In this document: positions 38,716 through 48,335 of the stretch, one piece after another | Layout: each line of letters opens with the position of its first letter | Numbering within the stretch: the first letter of the stretch is position 1 | Source of the DNA: Bacillota bacterium | GTDB taxonomy: Bacteria; Bacillota; Dethiobacteria; DTU022; UBA8154 | Direction: 5' to 3' | Assembly: GCA_012798755.1 (NCBI GenBank) | Contig: JAAZMP010000009.1 | Location: 16,709-80,708 of the forward strand | Length of the DNA: 64,000 nucleotides | Program-made: the position numbers and the translations under genes | The notes under the pieces: model-generated | Database searches by the model: none | Seen by the model: only the letters and a program-made list of their open reading frames with translations | Told to the model about the DNA's origin: nothing

Positions 38716-39594
38716 ATGGGTGTCAGCATTGAACAAGTTTTACAGGGGGGCACTTCTTTTTTGAAACAAAAAGGTCTTCGCTTTCCACGCCAGGAAGCTG
38801 AGATATTGTTGGCCTTTCTTCTAGGCAGGGAAAGACCGTATTTATACGCCCATGGGGAAGAAAAAGTTGCCCCGGAACTGGAAAAGACGTACAAAAAAAT
38901 ACTGCAGCGCAGAGGCGCAAGAATACCCTTGGCTTATATTACTGGGAAAAAAGAATTTATGGGGCTTGGCTTTTCCGTTAACAAAAATGTGCTCATCCCT
39001 CGTCCAGAGACGGAACACCTCGTAGAGGCTGTAATTGCCTGGGGTAAGAAATTTTATGCACAATCAGAACAAAAAGAAACCCTGAAAATTTTGGATCTGG
39101 GTACCGGCTGCGGAAACATTGCCGTTGCCCTGGCCCATTACCTGCCCTTTTCTTTTGTAACAGGAGTGGATTTAAAAAAAGAAGCCGTGGAACTGGCTTG
39201 TCAAAACGCCCAAAATGTAGGGGTTAACAAACGCACCCGGTTCCTATGCGGTGATTTCTGGGAACCTCTTGTCCCCGGGGAAGATACATTCAATGTCATT
39301 GTTTCCAACCCGCCCTACATTCCACGGGAAGAATTATTTACACTTTCCCCTGAAGTACAAAATGAACCCCGCCTGGCCCTGGACGGTGGCCCCGATGGAC
39401 TTACGGCCTACAGGCATATATTTGATAATGTACAAAAATTCCTGACCTGTCCGGGGCTTCTGGCGGTGGAAATTGGCGACAAACAAGCTAAAAACATCTG
39501 GGAAATGAGCAGCAGACTTGCATTTTTGCGGAATATCGAAATTATAAAAGATTACGCGGGAATAAGCCGTGTGATCTCAGGCAGTACCATTTAA
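38716..39594 (+). CDS. prmC: Release factor glutamine methyltransferase
   Basis: PrmC (HemK) methylates the GGQ glutamine of release factors such as the PrfA encoded nearby. The SAM site is ILDLGTGCGNIAVALA and the catalytic motif is SNPPYIP. The length is 292 residues with an N-terminal helical domain (residues 1-80). GGAGGGGG precedes the ATG. prmC normally follows prfA in the same orientation; here it is on the opposite strand, 1.5 kb from prfA, with inverted repeat copies between them. Confidence 0.94.
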   Translation: MGVSIEQVLQGGTSFLKQKGLRFPRQEAEILLAFLLGRERPYLYAHGEEKVAPELEKTYKKILQRRGARIPLAYITGKKEFMGLGFSVNKNVLIPRPETEHLVEAVIAWGKKFYAQSEQKETLKILDLGTGCGNIAVALAHYLPFSFVTGVDLKKEAVELACQNAQNVGVNKRTRFLCGDFWEPLVPGEDTFNVIVSNPPYIPREELFTLSPEVQNEPRLALDGGPDGLTAYRHIFDNVQKFLTCPGLLAVEIGDKQAKNIWEMSSRLAFLRNIEIIKDYAGISRVISGSTI

Positions 39595-39730
39595 AAATCC
39601 CCAGAAAAATAGCATGCTGCTTTTTCGGCAACTTGTTAAAAGCTGTGCCTAATGATTGAAACCAGCATCCGTTTTGCCGGGAGGGTAAGATGTTTATAAG
39701 AAAAATTGGTTAAAAATAGGGAGGTACTAC

Positions 39731-40330
39731 ATGGTAGGCAATATTTTGGCCATTTCCTCCAGCCCCCGCAAAAACGGCAACAGCGAACTGTTGCTGCAGT
39801 CATTTAACCGGGGCGTGCAAAAAGGAGGGGAAAATGTTGAGATTGTACGAATCTGCAACCTTGGGTATGGCCCCTGCAAGGCCTGTGATCAGTGTGCGGC
39901 TACCGGAGAATGCATTTTGCAGGATGACATGCGCAGTATTTACCCGCTGGTTGCTTCTGCCAAGGCCATGGTTATCGCTACACCGATTTATTTTGGCAGC
40001 CTGTCTGCGCAGCTAAAAATGTTTATTGATCGTTTTCAATGCTGGTGGTATGCTAAATACAGGCTGGGTAAACCCCAGGTAAAACCTGGAGAAGAAAGAC
40101 CGGGTTTTTTTATTTCCGTGGGTGCTTTAAAAAATGAGGAACATGCAAAAAATGCTTTATCAATAGCTAAAATTTATTTTCGATCCATTAATTATCGCTA
40201 TGCCGGTTCCCTTTGCTGCTCCGGCATAGATGAAAAAGCTGCGGTTAAGAAGCATCCGGACCAATTACAAAATGCTTATATCGCCGGCCGGAATTTTGCC
40301 GAAACCATAAAACAGGCCGGAACATCATAA
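39731..40330 (+). CDS. NADPH-dependent FMN reductase / flavodoxin-fold protein
   Basis: The N-terminus ILAISSSPRKNGNSELLL is the FMN phosphate-binding loop of the flavodoxin-like reductase family. It is followed by a cysteine set, GPCKACDQCAATGEC, typical of the iron-sulfur flavoprotein type, and by VIATPIYFGSLSAQLKMFIDR. The length is 199 residues. GGGAGG precedes the ATG. It probably transfers electrons or reduces a small molecule in the cytoplasm; the partner is unknown. Confidence 0.85.
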   Translation: MVGNILAISSSPRKNGNSELLLQSFNRGVQKGGENVEIVRICNLGYGPCKACDQCAATGECILQDDMRSIYPLVASAKAMVIATPIYFGSLSAQLKMFIDRFQCWWYAKYRLGKPQVKPGEERPGFFISVGALKNEEHAKNALSIAKIYFRSINYRYAGSLCCSGIDEKAAVKKHPDQLQNAYIAGRNFAETIKQAGTS

Positions 40331-40403
40331 AAGTTGCAAACAAACCTTGTTTTCCAAAGAACTGCTCCCGGCATTGTGGAATTATTAATGGCTTTTGTTC
40401 CGG

Positions 40404-40823
40404 CTAAGATAAAAATTTTCCGGTGGAGGTTATAGTTAATTTTCCGTGTTTTACACCCTTAACACTGATGATATGTTCCGCCAGTTCGTGCACCTCTTTT
40501 GCTGTTCCCTTTACAGCCAACACTTCCAAACAGTTTTCGTGATCAAGGTGCACGTGCATTGTGGAAAGGATTAAATCATGGCAATCATGCTGCAGCTCCA
40601 GCAATACTTCGCTTAACCCCCTGACGTGGTGGTCATAGACAAGCGTTACCGTTCCGGCCACTTCTTGATCATCTCTTTCCCACTGCATTTCTACCAGTTC
40701 ATTGCGAATTAAATCGCGGATTGCCTCTGAGCGGTTTTGATATCCTTTTTGTGCAATAAGTTTATCAAATGCTTCCAGCAGGCCTTCGCTGATGGAAACC
40801 CCAAAGCGAACCAATTGCGACAT
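40404..40823 (-). CDS. nikR: Nickel-responsive regulator NikR
   Basis: Ribbon-helix-helix repressor of nickel uptake. The DNA-binding part is [19 protein letters not shown] and [12 protein letters not shown]. The metal-binding ACT-like domain has the ligand set in YDHHVRGL and [13 protein letters not shown] (His, His, His, Cys). The 139-residue length is standard. No nikABCDE genes are nearby; larC at 33446 is another nickel-related gene. A copy of the structured repeat ends 37 nt before its ATG. Confidence 0.93.
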   Translation of the reverse strand: MSQLVRFGVSISEGLLEAFDKLIAQKGYQNRSEAIRDLIRNELVEMQWERDDQEVAGTVTLVYDHHVRGLSEVLLELQHDCHDLILSTMHVHLDHENCLEVLAVKGTAKEVHELAEHIISVKGVKHGKLTITSTGKFLS

Positions 40824-40860
40824 ATAATCCCTCCTTCAAGTAGAACTTCCCAAGCTGAAC

Positions 40861-41098
40861 CCCCTCGCTACCGATCCGTGCAGGCAGCATTTTGCTGTAG
40901 GCAAAACGGGTTGTGAGGCTTGGAAGCAAGTTCACGACGATATGGGGGCTGGAGATGTCCCTGACGGCCGGACGCCGTCAGCCGGCCTATGCCCATGGAC
41001 GGGCATTTGGCCGGGCAGGTCATCGCAAGCTCCCAGGGAGTCGTAGAACTTCCCAAGCTGAACCTCCCGCTTTTGCCTCCAGCAAAATGCTGCATCAC
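40861..41098 (-). repeat. Structured repeat, copy C
   Basis: Third copy, on the minus strand, with both terminal hairpins intact (CAGCATTTTGCTG type at 40885-40897 and 41080-41092). Long-range pairings are exact: GGCAAAAGCGGG with CCCGTTTTGCC. An extra 18-20 nt (40841-40860) repeats the internal TTCAGCTTGGGAAGTTCTAC just before the nikR ribosome site, so a further element may have been cut here. It separates prfA from nikR and lies in the nikR leader. Confidence 0.85.
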
Positions 41099-41105
41099 CC
41101 CAGGT

Positions 41106-42173
41106 CTATTTAGCCGCCTTAAGCTGCTCAGCCCGGTCAAAAGTTACCAAGGCTTCAATAACCTGATCCAATTCCCCATCCAAAACTTGATCCAGCTTAT
41201 GCAGTGTTAAATTGATCCGGTGATCGGTAACCCTGTTTTGCGGAAAATTGTACGTGCGGATACGCTCGCTGCGATCACCGGATCCGATCTGGCTGCGCCT
41301 CTTTTGTGCCTGTTCCTCTTGTTGCTCCGAAGTAATTTTATCCAGAAGCCGTGCCCGGAGAACCCTCATTGCTTTTTCCCGGTTTTTCAACTGGGATTTT
41401 TCGTCTTGGCAGGAAACGACAGTATTTGACGGAACATGCGTAACACGTACAGCTGACTGTGTAGTGTTGACACTTTGTCCCCCGGGCCCCGTGGAACAAA
41501 AAGTATCTATCCTTAAATCTTGGGGATTGATCTTCAGTTCTATCTCATCGGCCTCCGGCAAAACAGCCACCGTGGCAGCCGATGTATGGATCCGCCCGCT
41601 CGACTCGGTGGTAGGAATCCTTTGCACGCGGTGTACCCCTTTTTCAAATTTCAACTGGCTGTAGGCGCCGCGGCCTTTCACGGAAAATACTATCTCCTTA
41701 AAACCTCCGATATCCGTAGGGCTGGAACTTAAAATTTCCGTACCCCATTGTTTCTTTTCTGCATAACGCAGGTACATGCGCAACAAATCAGAGGCAAAAA
41801 GTGCCGCTTCGTCCCCGCCGGTTCCGGCCCGAAGTTCTATAATCACATCTTTTTCATCATTGGGATCTTTTGGTATCAGCAGTACTTTTAAATTTTCTTC
41901 CAGTTGTTCTTTGCGGGAATCTAAACCGGCAATTTCTTCTTTGAGGAAAAGGATCATTTCTTCTTCCGGTTTTTCCCGCAGCATTTCTTTCGCGTCCATG
42001 ATTTCTTTCTCTATTTTTTGTAGTTCGCGAAAATTTTCTATGATTTCCATGAGATCAGCATGTTCTCGGGTATATTTCAGCCATTGTTGCTGATCCTTGA
42101 TTATCTCCGGATCGCTTAAATTTTCCTCCAGAAACAGGAAATGCTCCTCTAACGCTTTTAGTTTTTCCCTCAT
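41106..42173 (-). CDS. prfA: Peptide chain release factor 1
   Basis: Recognises UAA and UAG stop codons. The catalytic GGQ is in [12 protein letters not shown], and the codon-recognition loop region and [13 protein letters not shown] are as in RF1. ATG 42173 follows GGAGG and gives 355 residues; an upstream in-frame ATG is not needed. It is the last gene of rpmE-yqhQ-prfA. Its stop lies only a few nt before repeat copy C, and its usual partner prmC is on the other strand. Confidence 0.95.
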   Translation of the reverse strand: MREKLKALEEHFLFLEENLSDPEIIKDQQQWLKYTREHADLMEIIENFRELQKIEKEIMDAKEMLREKPEEEMILFLKEEIAGLDSRKEQLEENLKVLLIPKDPNDEKDVIIELRAGTGGDEAALFASDLLRMYLRYAEKKQWGTEILSSSPTDIGGFKEIVFSVKGRGAYSQLKFEKGVHRVQRIPTTESSGRIHTSAATVAVLPEADEIELKINPQDLRIDTFCSTGPGGQSVNTTQSAVRVTHVPSNTVVSCQDEKSQLKNREKAMRVLRARLLDKITSEQQEEQAQKRRSQIGSGDRSERIRTYNFPQNRVTDHRINLTLHKLDQVLDGELDQVIEALVTFDRAEQLKAAK

Positions 42174-42204
42174 CTTTTTGTAAAACCTCCAGATATTGGC
42201 TCTT

Positions 42205-43098
42205 CTAGGAATATGATCGGCCGGGATCCGGCACTTCTTCGGGTAAAACTGCTTGCAAGGCTGAAAGAGCAACCTCTACCTGATCATCAGTTGGTTTTTG
42301 GGTCGTCAACAGCTGCAACCATAGACCCGGCTGTGAAAGAATTCTGGTAAACAAATTGTCTTTCGTACCGGCCAGCCTGATAGCTTCGTAGGAAAGCCCC
42401 GCAACCAATGGCAACAGCAAGAGCCTGATCACAATTCGCTGCCATAGCCCGGGCCAACCAAATAAAGAAAAAAGTAGAATACTGGTGACCATAACAATCA
42501 GTAAAAAGCTGGTGCCACAACGCCGGTGCAGAGTACTGCAATCATGGGTGTTTTCCACTGTTAAAGGGCGGCCGGCTTCAAAACAGGCAATGGCCTTATG
42601 TTCGGCACCATGATACTGAAAAACGCGCCTGATCTCTTTCCAACGGGATATTGCAAAAATGTAGCTGAGGAAAATAACCATCCGCAGCAGGCCTTCGGCA
42701 AGGTTAAGCAAAAGTGGCATTTCCAAGCCCTGTTTTAAAAATTTCATCAGCACGGTAGGCAATAGCATAAAAAGACCTATCCCTGCCGCCAGGGAAATTA
42801 CCAGGGTCAGGGGCAGCTCCCAACCTCCCAGCTCTTCCTCTTCATCTTCCAAAACTTGTTCAGCGGATAAAGTCAAAGATTGGTACCCAAGGATCAGGGC
42901 CTCCACAAAGGCAACAACACCTCTTAAAAGAGGCCATTTTAAAAAAGGGTATTTTTCACCGATAGACCGAAAATGTTTTTTATGCACGGATATGGTCCCT
43001 TTATCTTGGCGCAAGGCAATGGCAACAGCACTTTTGTTGCGCATCATCACACCTTCTATTACTGCCTGGCCACCAACAGTGAAATTTTCTCTGCCCAT
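42205..43098 (-). CDS. yqhQ: DUF1385 family membrane protein (YqhQ)
   Basis: Begins [20 protein letters not shown], the family hallmark ([12 protein letters not shown]). It has about four membrane spans and the conserved [15 protein letters not shown] and [12 protein letters not shown] motifs with several histidines and a cysteine that could bind metal. The start ATG 43098 is preferred over the TTG two codons earlier. The biochemical role is not established. Its place between rpmE and prfA is widely conserved in clostridia. Confidence 0.9.
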   Translation of the reverse strand: MGRENFTVGGQAVIEGVMMRNKSAVAIALRQDKGTISVHKKHFRSIGEKYPFLKWPLLRGVVAFVEALILGYQSLTLSAEQVLEDEEEELGGWELPLTLVISLAAGIGLFMLLPTVLMKFLKQGLEMPLLLNLAEGLLRMVIFLSYIFAISRWKEIRRVFQYHGAEHKAIACFEAGRPLTVENTHDCSTLHRRCGTSFLLIVMVTSILLFSLFGWPGLWQRIVIRLLLLPLVAGLSYEAIRLAGTKDNLFTRILSQPGLWLQLLTTQKPTDDQVEVALSALQAVLPEEVPDPGRSYS

Positions 43099-43179
43099 CA
43101 ACACACCTGCTCTCTAATTAATGAGCAATTAAGCCCCTTGGCAGATAACCCCACGGCTGAAGCAGATGGGATCCTGCAT

Positions 43180-43217
43180 TTTTTTAAAAAAGCAGGGCCT
43201 TTTTTAAGAGCCCTGCC
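43180..43217 (-). terminator. Terminator downstream of rpmE
   Basis: On the minus strand GCAGGGCTC pairs with GGCCCTGC around an A-rich loop, followed by TTTTTT. It separates rpmE from yqhQ. Confidence 0.8.
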
Positions 43218-43232
43218 CCCGATATGTCATTT

Positions 43233-43430
43233 CTATAGGCCATATTTGCGTTTAAACCGCTCTACGCGGCCCCCGGAATCCACAAATTTTTGTTTTCCTG
43301 TAAAAAATGGATGACAATTAGAGCAAATTTCCACCCTCATTTCTTTTTTGGTGGATCTTACCTCATATTTAGAACCGCAGGCGCAGGTAATTACACTTTT
43401 TACATATTCCGGGTGTATTCCTTTTTTCAT
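43233..43430 (-). CDS. rpmE: 50S ribosomal protein L31 (zinc form)
   Basis: A 65-residue ribosomal protein with cysteines in [11 protein letters not shown] and EICSNCHPF that bind zinc, so this is the C+ type. The ending [17 protein letters not shown] is typical of the family. It follows rho and the M23 peptidase gene and precedes yqhQ, with its own terminator. Confidence 0.95.
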   Translation of the reverse strand: MKKGIHPEYVKSVITCACGSKYEVRSTKKEMRVEICSNCHPFFTGKQKFVDSGGRVERFKRKYGL

Positions 43431-43499
43431 TTGAAGCTCACCTCTTTTCTTAAATCCGCCGCCCTGTAAAAACCAAAAACTTGTGCGGCGGATTTAATA

Positions 43500-43542
43500 A
43501 TAACACAAAAAGGGGTCCTTTTGCAATATAAAAAGGCCCCCT
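43500..43542 (-). terminator. Terminator downstream of the M23 peptidase gene
   Basis: On the minus strand AGGGGGCCTTTT pairs with AAAAGGACCCCT, followed by TTTTTGTG. The 334-nt gap 43431-43764 also contains an AAATCCGCCGC/GCGGCGGATTT inverted repeat at 43454-43495, which may shape the rpmE leader. A 76-codon ORF here looks spurious. Confidence 0.75.
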
Positions 43543-43764
43543 GGAAAGATAGTGGCGATATTTTTGCAAAGCACTGCTACTCAAAGCAAATATATACAGG
43601 GCACGGGAAACGGCAGGTGCGCCGGGGATCATAGCATGAAAGACGACAGCTGCAGAAAAACACGGAATAACAGGCGCCATGACTTAGGATGATAACAGCT
43701 TTAAAGGCATCCGGCGCAGCAAACTTTTTTCAGCTTTTTTAATTTGGTTGATGCATAACAAAGA

Positions 43765-44787
43765 TCACAAAGTTGGCAGAAAAAGCAGGGGATCAAGTGG
43801 CCGTTCATTGTAGATAATCTCCAAGTGAAGATGCGGCCCCGTAGCATTTCCCGATTCCCCGATTTGGGCTATCGGCTGCCCGGCGGAAACTTTTTCGTTC
43901 TTCCCGGCCAGAAGACGTGAGTTGTGGGCATAAAGCGTACTCCAGCCCCGCCCGTGGTTAATAATAAGTACAAGGCCGTAACCTTGCTTGATTCCGTTAA
44001 AAATAACAACCCCTGAAGCTGCGGCCCTGACATTGCTTCCATGGGGGGCAGCAATATCAAGCCCCTGGTGAAATTTACCGTTGCGCCAACCAAAACGTGA
44101 GGTTATTTCTCCTTTAAGCGGCCATTTAAACTGGGGGCTGTTGTTGATAACCTGTGTAGAGACGCTTCTTACTATGTTTCGCGAAGCAATAAGTCTATCT
44201 CGTACTGCTTTTTTTTCCTCCGGGGGTATTGTAGCCCCTGGAACGACTATTTTCTTACCTATTGCAAACCTTGCAGAATCCGGCAAAAGATTAAAAGCAG
44301 AGAGGGCCTGCGGCTCGATTTTGTAACAGGCCGCTATAGAATTGACCGTATCCCCTTCACATATTTTGTGCAACGTACCCTCAATGGTAAGAATGTCAAG
44401 TGTTTGACCGGGAAAGATCAGGTGAGGGTTGGAAAGTTCATTCCAATACAGAATTGAAGCGACATCTATTTGGTAAAAAGCTGCTATTTGCGTTAAATTG
44501 TCACCTTTTTGGACTACATGGCGGATCAAGGCCTTTTTCAAGGTTTCTTCCCTTTTAAGCCTCTCCTGTTCAGCCCTGTTTTGCTCGATCCTGGCCCGGT
44601 AACTTTCCAGCTGCCTATAATAAGATGGTTTTGCGGAATTTTTCGGAACGATCATAGCTTGTGTTTTAGGGGGAAACACAAGAAACATGCTTATTCCAAT
44701 TGCCGCTCCCATTACTATTTTACAGGCATATGGTTTCAAAAAAGAGAAAACCTTTCTGCCGGAAAAATTGGAGAGTGGACAAAGCAT
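43765..44787 (-). CDS. LysM-M23 metallopeptidase
   Basis: A 340-residue exported or membrane-anchored cell-wall hydrolase. One N-terminal hydrophobic segment (IVMGAAIGISMFLVFPP) is followed by a helical stretch, then two LysM domains (VQKGDNLTQIAAFY about residue 93, and CEGDTVNSIAACY about residue 140). The C-terminal M23 domain has FHQGLDIAAPHGS and GPHLHLEI with the zinc-binding His/Asp and His-x-His. It probably cuts peptidoglycan cross-links. It is located between rho and rpmE. Confidence 0.92.
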   Translation of the reverse strand: MLCPLSNFSGRKVFSFLKPYACKIVMGAAIGISMFLVFPPKTQAMIVPKNSAKPSYYRQLESYRARIEQNRAEQERLKREETLKKALIRHVVQKGDNLTQIAAFYQIDVASILYWNELSNPHLIFPGQTLDILTIEGTLHKICEGDTVNSIAACYKIEPQALSAFNLLPDSARFAIGKKIVVPGATIPPEEKKAVRDRLIASRNIVRSVSTQVINNSPQFKWPLKGEITSRFGWRNGKFHQGLDIAAPHGSNVRAAASGVVIFNGIKQGYGLVLIINHGRGWSTLYAHNSRLLAGKNEKVSAGQPIAQIGESGNATGPHLHLEIIYNERPLDPLLFLPTL

Positions 44788-44891
44788 TCGTATCGGCCTC
44801 CCTAATATGCACTGCTGTTATTCTTTGTTATTCTTTACTGTGAAATAACAAAATATTCACTGCTGTGCAAAATGCAGGGAGATTTTGGTGC

Positions 44892-46142
44892 TTACAGATT
44901 GTGAAGATTGGAAAGGAAGGAGGCATTATTTTTGGTTTTCTTTAACCGTTCCACCAGTGCTTCCAAAAAGTCTGAGGAGGAAGTGGTATCCATAGAACGC
45001 CGCAAGGCCCACATCAATTCAATGGTATCGCCATCCAGCATGAGCTCTTCGCGCCTGGTTCCGGAACGAAGTATATCAAAAGCCGGGAAATACCGGCGAT
45101 CAGCCAACTTACGATCCAGGTGCAGTTCCATATTGCCGGTTCCTTTAAATTCTTCAAAAATAACATCATCCATGCGACTGCCTGTTTCAACCAAAGCAGT
45201 AGCAATAATTGTTAGGCTGCCTCCTTCTTCAATATTGCGTGCAGCACCAAAAAAACGTTTAGGTTTATAAAACGCTGCGGGATCAATCCCGCCCGAAAGG
45301 GTCCTGCCACTGGGCGGAATAACCAAGTTATAGGCTCTGGTAAGCCTGGTAATGCTGTCCAAAAGAATGGCAACATCGCGCCCTTGTTCCACCAAGCGTT
45401 GGGCTCTTTCCAGGACCAGTTCGGCCAAGCGGATATGGTTCTCCGGCCTTTCATCAAAGGTGGAACTTAAGACCTCCCCCCGAACCGAGCGGCGCATATC
45501 GGTTACTTCCTCCGGCCTTTCATCGATTAAAAGAACGATAAGTGCCATTTCAGGATGATTTACAGTTATACTATTGGCAATTTTTTTCAACAGGATTGTT
45601 TTTCCGGCCTTAGGAGGAGATACAATCATACCGCGCTGTCCTTTTCCGATGGGGATAAGCAGATCTATGATCCGTGTAGAGTAATCATCCGGGGAATTTT
45701 CTAGAATGAGCTGTTCCTTGGGGTGTATGGGGGTAAGCTCTGCAAACAACGGCCGGCTGGAGGCTTTTTCCGGATCTTCGCCATTAACCGCCGCTACATG
45801 TAAAATAGCAAAGTACCGTTCATTTTCTTTGGGAGGCCGTACCTTCCCGGAGACCAAATCCCCCGTACGCAGGCCAAAACGCCTGATCTGGGATGCGGAA
45901 ATATAAATATCATCCTCATGAGGGAGATAGTTTACCTGTCGCAGAAAACCATAGCCATCCGACATGATTTCCAAAACTCCCTCATTAAAAATAAGGCCTT
46001 CAGATTCTGTTTCCTGCTTTAGAATAGCAAAAATTAAATCCTTTTTTTTCATCGTGCTCGCCGCTTCAACTTCAGTTTCGTCGGCTATGCGGTGCAATTC
46101 TTCCAGATTCATTGCTTCCATTTCGCTTAAATGCATAAACAT
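44892..46142 (-). CDS. rho: Transcription termination factor Rho
   Basis: Hexameric RNA-DNA helicase. The N-terminal domain ([10 protein letters not shown]) and the RNA-binding cold-shock-like domain ([14 protein letters not shown]) precede Walker [14 protein letters not shown], Walker [16 protein letters not shown] and the Q/R loop regions. It is 416 residues. It stands alone after a 420-nt leader that may carry autoregulatory elements. No alternative start affects the domains. Confidence 0.95.
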   Translation of the reverse strand: MFMHLSEMEAMNLEELHRIADETEVEAASTMKKKDLIFAILKQETESEGLIFNEGVLEIMSDGYGFLRQVNYLPHEDDIYISASQIRRFGLRTGDLVSGKVRPPKENERYFAILHVAAVNGEDPEKASSRPLFAELTPIHPKEQLILENSPDDYSTRIIDLLIPIGKGQRGMIVSPPKAGKTILLKKIANSITVNHPEMALIVLLIDERPEEVTDMRRSVRGEVLSSTFDERPENHIRLAELVLERAQRLVEQGRDVAILLDSITRLTRAYNLVIPPSGRTLSGGIDPAAFYKPKRFFGAARNIEEGGSLTIIATALVETGSRMDDVIFEEFKGTGNMELHLDRKLADRRYFPAFDILRSGTRREELMLDGDTIELMWALRRSMDTTSSSDFLEALVERLKKTKNNASFLSNLHNL

Positions 46143-46562
46143 CTCTCACTTTCTATCTTATTGATATGTTAAAAAGGGGAAACTTGCACCCGGCCAATTT
46201 TTTCAGTAAAACGGGAAGGTAGTCCCATGTAAATTTTACTTAAAAACGGCTGGCTGAATAACTAAATTGTACTGAAACATACCAGTACAAAGGGCATATG
46301 ATGATTATATAAGGCTGACTATCAGTTTCAGGGTGGAGGAAAAATTTGTTCAAATGGGGAACATCAAAGTGGAAAACAGCGGTATAATCCGCAATGATCG
46401 GTTATGGCCTGTTCCGTAAAAACAAAACATGAAACCTTTTTTGCAAAGTACATCGGCAATAATTGTTCCTGATGTATTATACCCTATATTTTGTCAGCAC
46501 ATAAATTTTCGGCGTATGTGCCGCTGCCTTTAAGTAAATGGCAAGGCAAGATAAATGAATTT
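46143..46562. other. Long intergenic region upstream of rho
   Basis: About 420 nt without a gene. It contains a perfect inverted repeat TTGTACTG/CAGTACAA (46267-46274 and 46283-46290, 8-nt loop). The minus-strand transcript entering rho would be long, which fits Rho-dependent autoregulation seen in other bacteria, but nothing here proves it. Confidence 0.5.
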
Positions 46563-47564
46563 TTATTCCTGAGGTTCCTCCGGGGCAACAGCACATTCCC
46601 TGGCTACAACAAAATGGGGTTTTATATCTAAACGATGTGTAGCCTGTACAAAGCGAACTGTACCGGTCATGCTTCTCATAACGACAGAATGAGTGGAAGC
46701 CTCGTTTCCGGCATACCTTACTCCCTTGAGCAGATCTCCGTCGGTAATGCCGCTGGCTGCAAAAATCACATCGTCGCCTTTGACAAAATCATCCATGAAA
46801 AGCAGCTGTTCCGGTTCTTTCAAACCCATTTCTTTAATTCTGTTTCTATCCTGTTCATTATCCGGAAGAAGCCTTCCCTGCAATTCTCCGCCGAGACATT
46901 TTAACGCCGCCGCCGCCAGGACTCCTTCCGGGGCTCCCCCGATGCCTAGCAGAATATCCACGCCAGCCCATTCCACCGCAGTGGCAATTGCAGCAGAAAC
47001 ATCGCCATCACTGATCAGTTTTACACGAACACCAAGATGTCTGAGTTCTTTGATAATATGTTCGTGCCGGGGCCTATCCAAAAGGATAGCCACAATATCC
47101 TCTGTTTTTTTCCCCAAAGCCGAGGCTACCTGCCGAATGTTTTCCTCCACGGAGGCATCCAGGTCAATATGCCCCGCCGCCTTGGGGCCCACAGCAATTT
47201 TATCCATGTAAATGTCTGGGGAATGCAAAAGACAATTCCGAGGAGCTACGGCCAGAACGGACAGGGCATTGGGAAGACCTTTGGCAACCAAGTTGGTTCC
47301 TTCCAACGGATCAACGGCCACATCCACCTGAGGAGGAGTCCCGGCACCAACCTTTTCGCCAATATAAAGCATGGGCGCTTCATCCATCTCACCTTCGCCA
47401 ATAACTACCACACCATCGATATAGACGGTATCGAAGGCCCTGCGCATGGCAGACACGGCAGCATCATCGGCTGCAATTCTGTCACCCCTGCCCATGAACC
47501 TCCCTGTAGCCAAAGCCGCAGCTTCAGTTACACGTACAAATTCTAAAGCCAGCTCTCGTTCCAT
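46563..47564 (-). CDS. glpX: Fructose-1,6-bisphosphatase class II
   Basis: Gluconeogenic phosphatase. ATG 47564 follows GGGAGGAATG and gives 333 residues beginning [18 protein letters not shown], the conserved start. Metal and substrate motifs are [25 protein letters not shown] and [14 protein letters not shown]. It lies in the conserved order rho-glpX-tal-fba and ends a short distance before the rho leader. Confidence 0.95.
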   Translation of the reverse strand: MERELALEFVRVTEAAALATGRFMGRGDRIAADDAAVSAMRRAFDTVYIDGVVVIGEGEMDEAPMLYIGEKVGAGTPPQVDVAVDPLEGTNLVAKGLPNALSVLAVAPRNCLLHSPDIYMDKIAVGPKAAGHIDLDASVEENIRQVASALGKKTEDIVAILLDRPRHEHIIKELRHLGVRVKLISDGDVSAAIATAVEWAGVDILLGIGGAPEGVLAAAALKCLGGELQGRLLPDNEQDRNRIKEMGLKEPEQLLFMDDFVKGDDVIFAASGITDGDLLKGVRYAGNEASTHSVVMRSMTGTVRFVQATHRLDIKPHFVVARECAVAPEEPQE

Positions 47565-47593
47565 AAGCTCATTCCTCCCGGTTATAGGTAAAC

Positions 47594-48271
47594 TCAAGGC
47601 CTAATTCCCTCTTCCTGCCGGGCCCGGCCCCAGTCGGAAAGAAAACGTTCCAACCCCATATCCGTAAGCGGATGCCCGGCCATCTGTTTTAAAACCCTGA
47701 AAGGTACCGTGGCAATATGCGCTCCGGCAGCTGCCACTTCATGAACGTGCCGGGGATGTCTGATGCTAGCTGCAATAATTTTGGTTTCCGTAATTTTTTG
47801 TCGGGAAAAAACTTCAACTATTTCCTTGACCAGAGCGACACCATCCCAACCAATATCATCCAACCTTCCAATAAAAGGGCTGACATATGCGGCTCCGGCA
47901 TGGGCAGCAAGCAAAGCCTGATTTACAGAAAAAACAAGGGTAACGTTGCAAGGAATCTTTTCTTCTTTTCGGTTGAGCCTGCTGACAGCCTTCAAGCCTT
48001 CAACTCCCATCGGGATTTTAATTACCACGTTGGGGGCCTGGGCAGCCAGATGACGGGCTTCTTCAACCATGCCTTCCGCCTTGGTATCCAGCACCTCCAC
48101 GCTTACCGGATTTTCTCCCATCAGGCTGCAGATCTTTTTGACCAGAAATTCAAACGGCTCCTCTTCTTTGGACATTAGAGAAGGATTGGTAGTTAGTCCA
48201 CTAAGAACGCCCCAACCAAGTGCCTCCTCAATCTCTTGCAGGTTTGCCGAGTCAAGAAAAATTTGTGACAT
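47594..48271 (-). CDS. tal: Transaldolase, small TalC/FSA type
   Basis: A 225-residue transaldolase linking pentose phosphates and glycolysis. It begins [29 protein letters not shown] (family region, residues 3-30), the Schiff-base lysine lies in VVIKIPMG, and [15 protein letters not shown] and SPFIGRLDD follow. The size and motifs fit the TalC subgroup, where transaldolase and fructose-6-phosphate aldolase are hard to tell apart by eye. Confidence 0.92.
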   Translation of the reverse strand: MSQIFLDSANLQEIEEALGWGVLSGLTTNPSLMSKEEEPFEFLVKKICSLMGENPVSVEVLDTKAEGMVEEARHLAAQAPNVVIKIPMGVEGLKAVSRLNRKEEKIPCNVTLVFSVNQALLAAHAGAAYVSPFIGRLDDIGWDGVALVKEIVEVFSRQKITETKIIAASIRHPRHVHEVAAAGAHIATVPFRVLKQMAGHPLTDMGLERFLSDWGRARQEEGIRP

Positions 48272-48335
48272 TTTTTAGCTCCTGTCTATAACCGCATCCA
48301 AAATATAGATGCTTTTTTGTAATATGTTGACCGCT

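Noticed and set aside
43450-43680. Minus-strand ORF of 76 codons between the M23 peptidase and rpmE genes
   Set aside because: It crosses a clear terminator and another inverted repeat, so it is unlikely to be coding.
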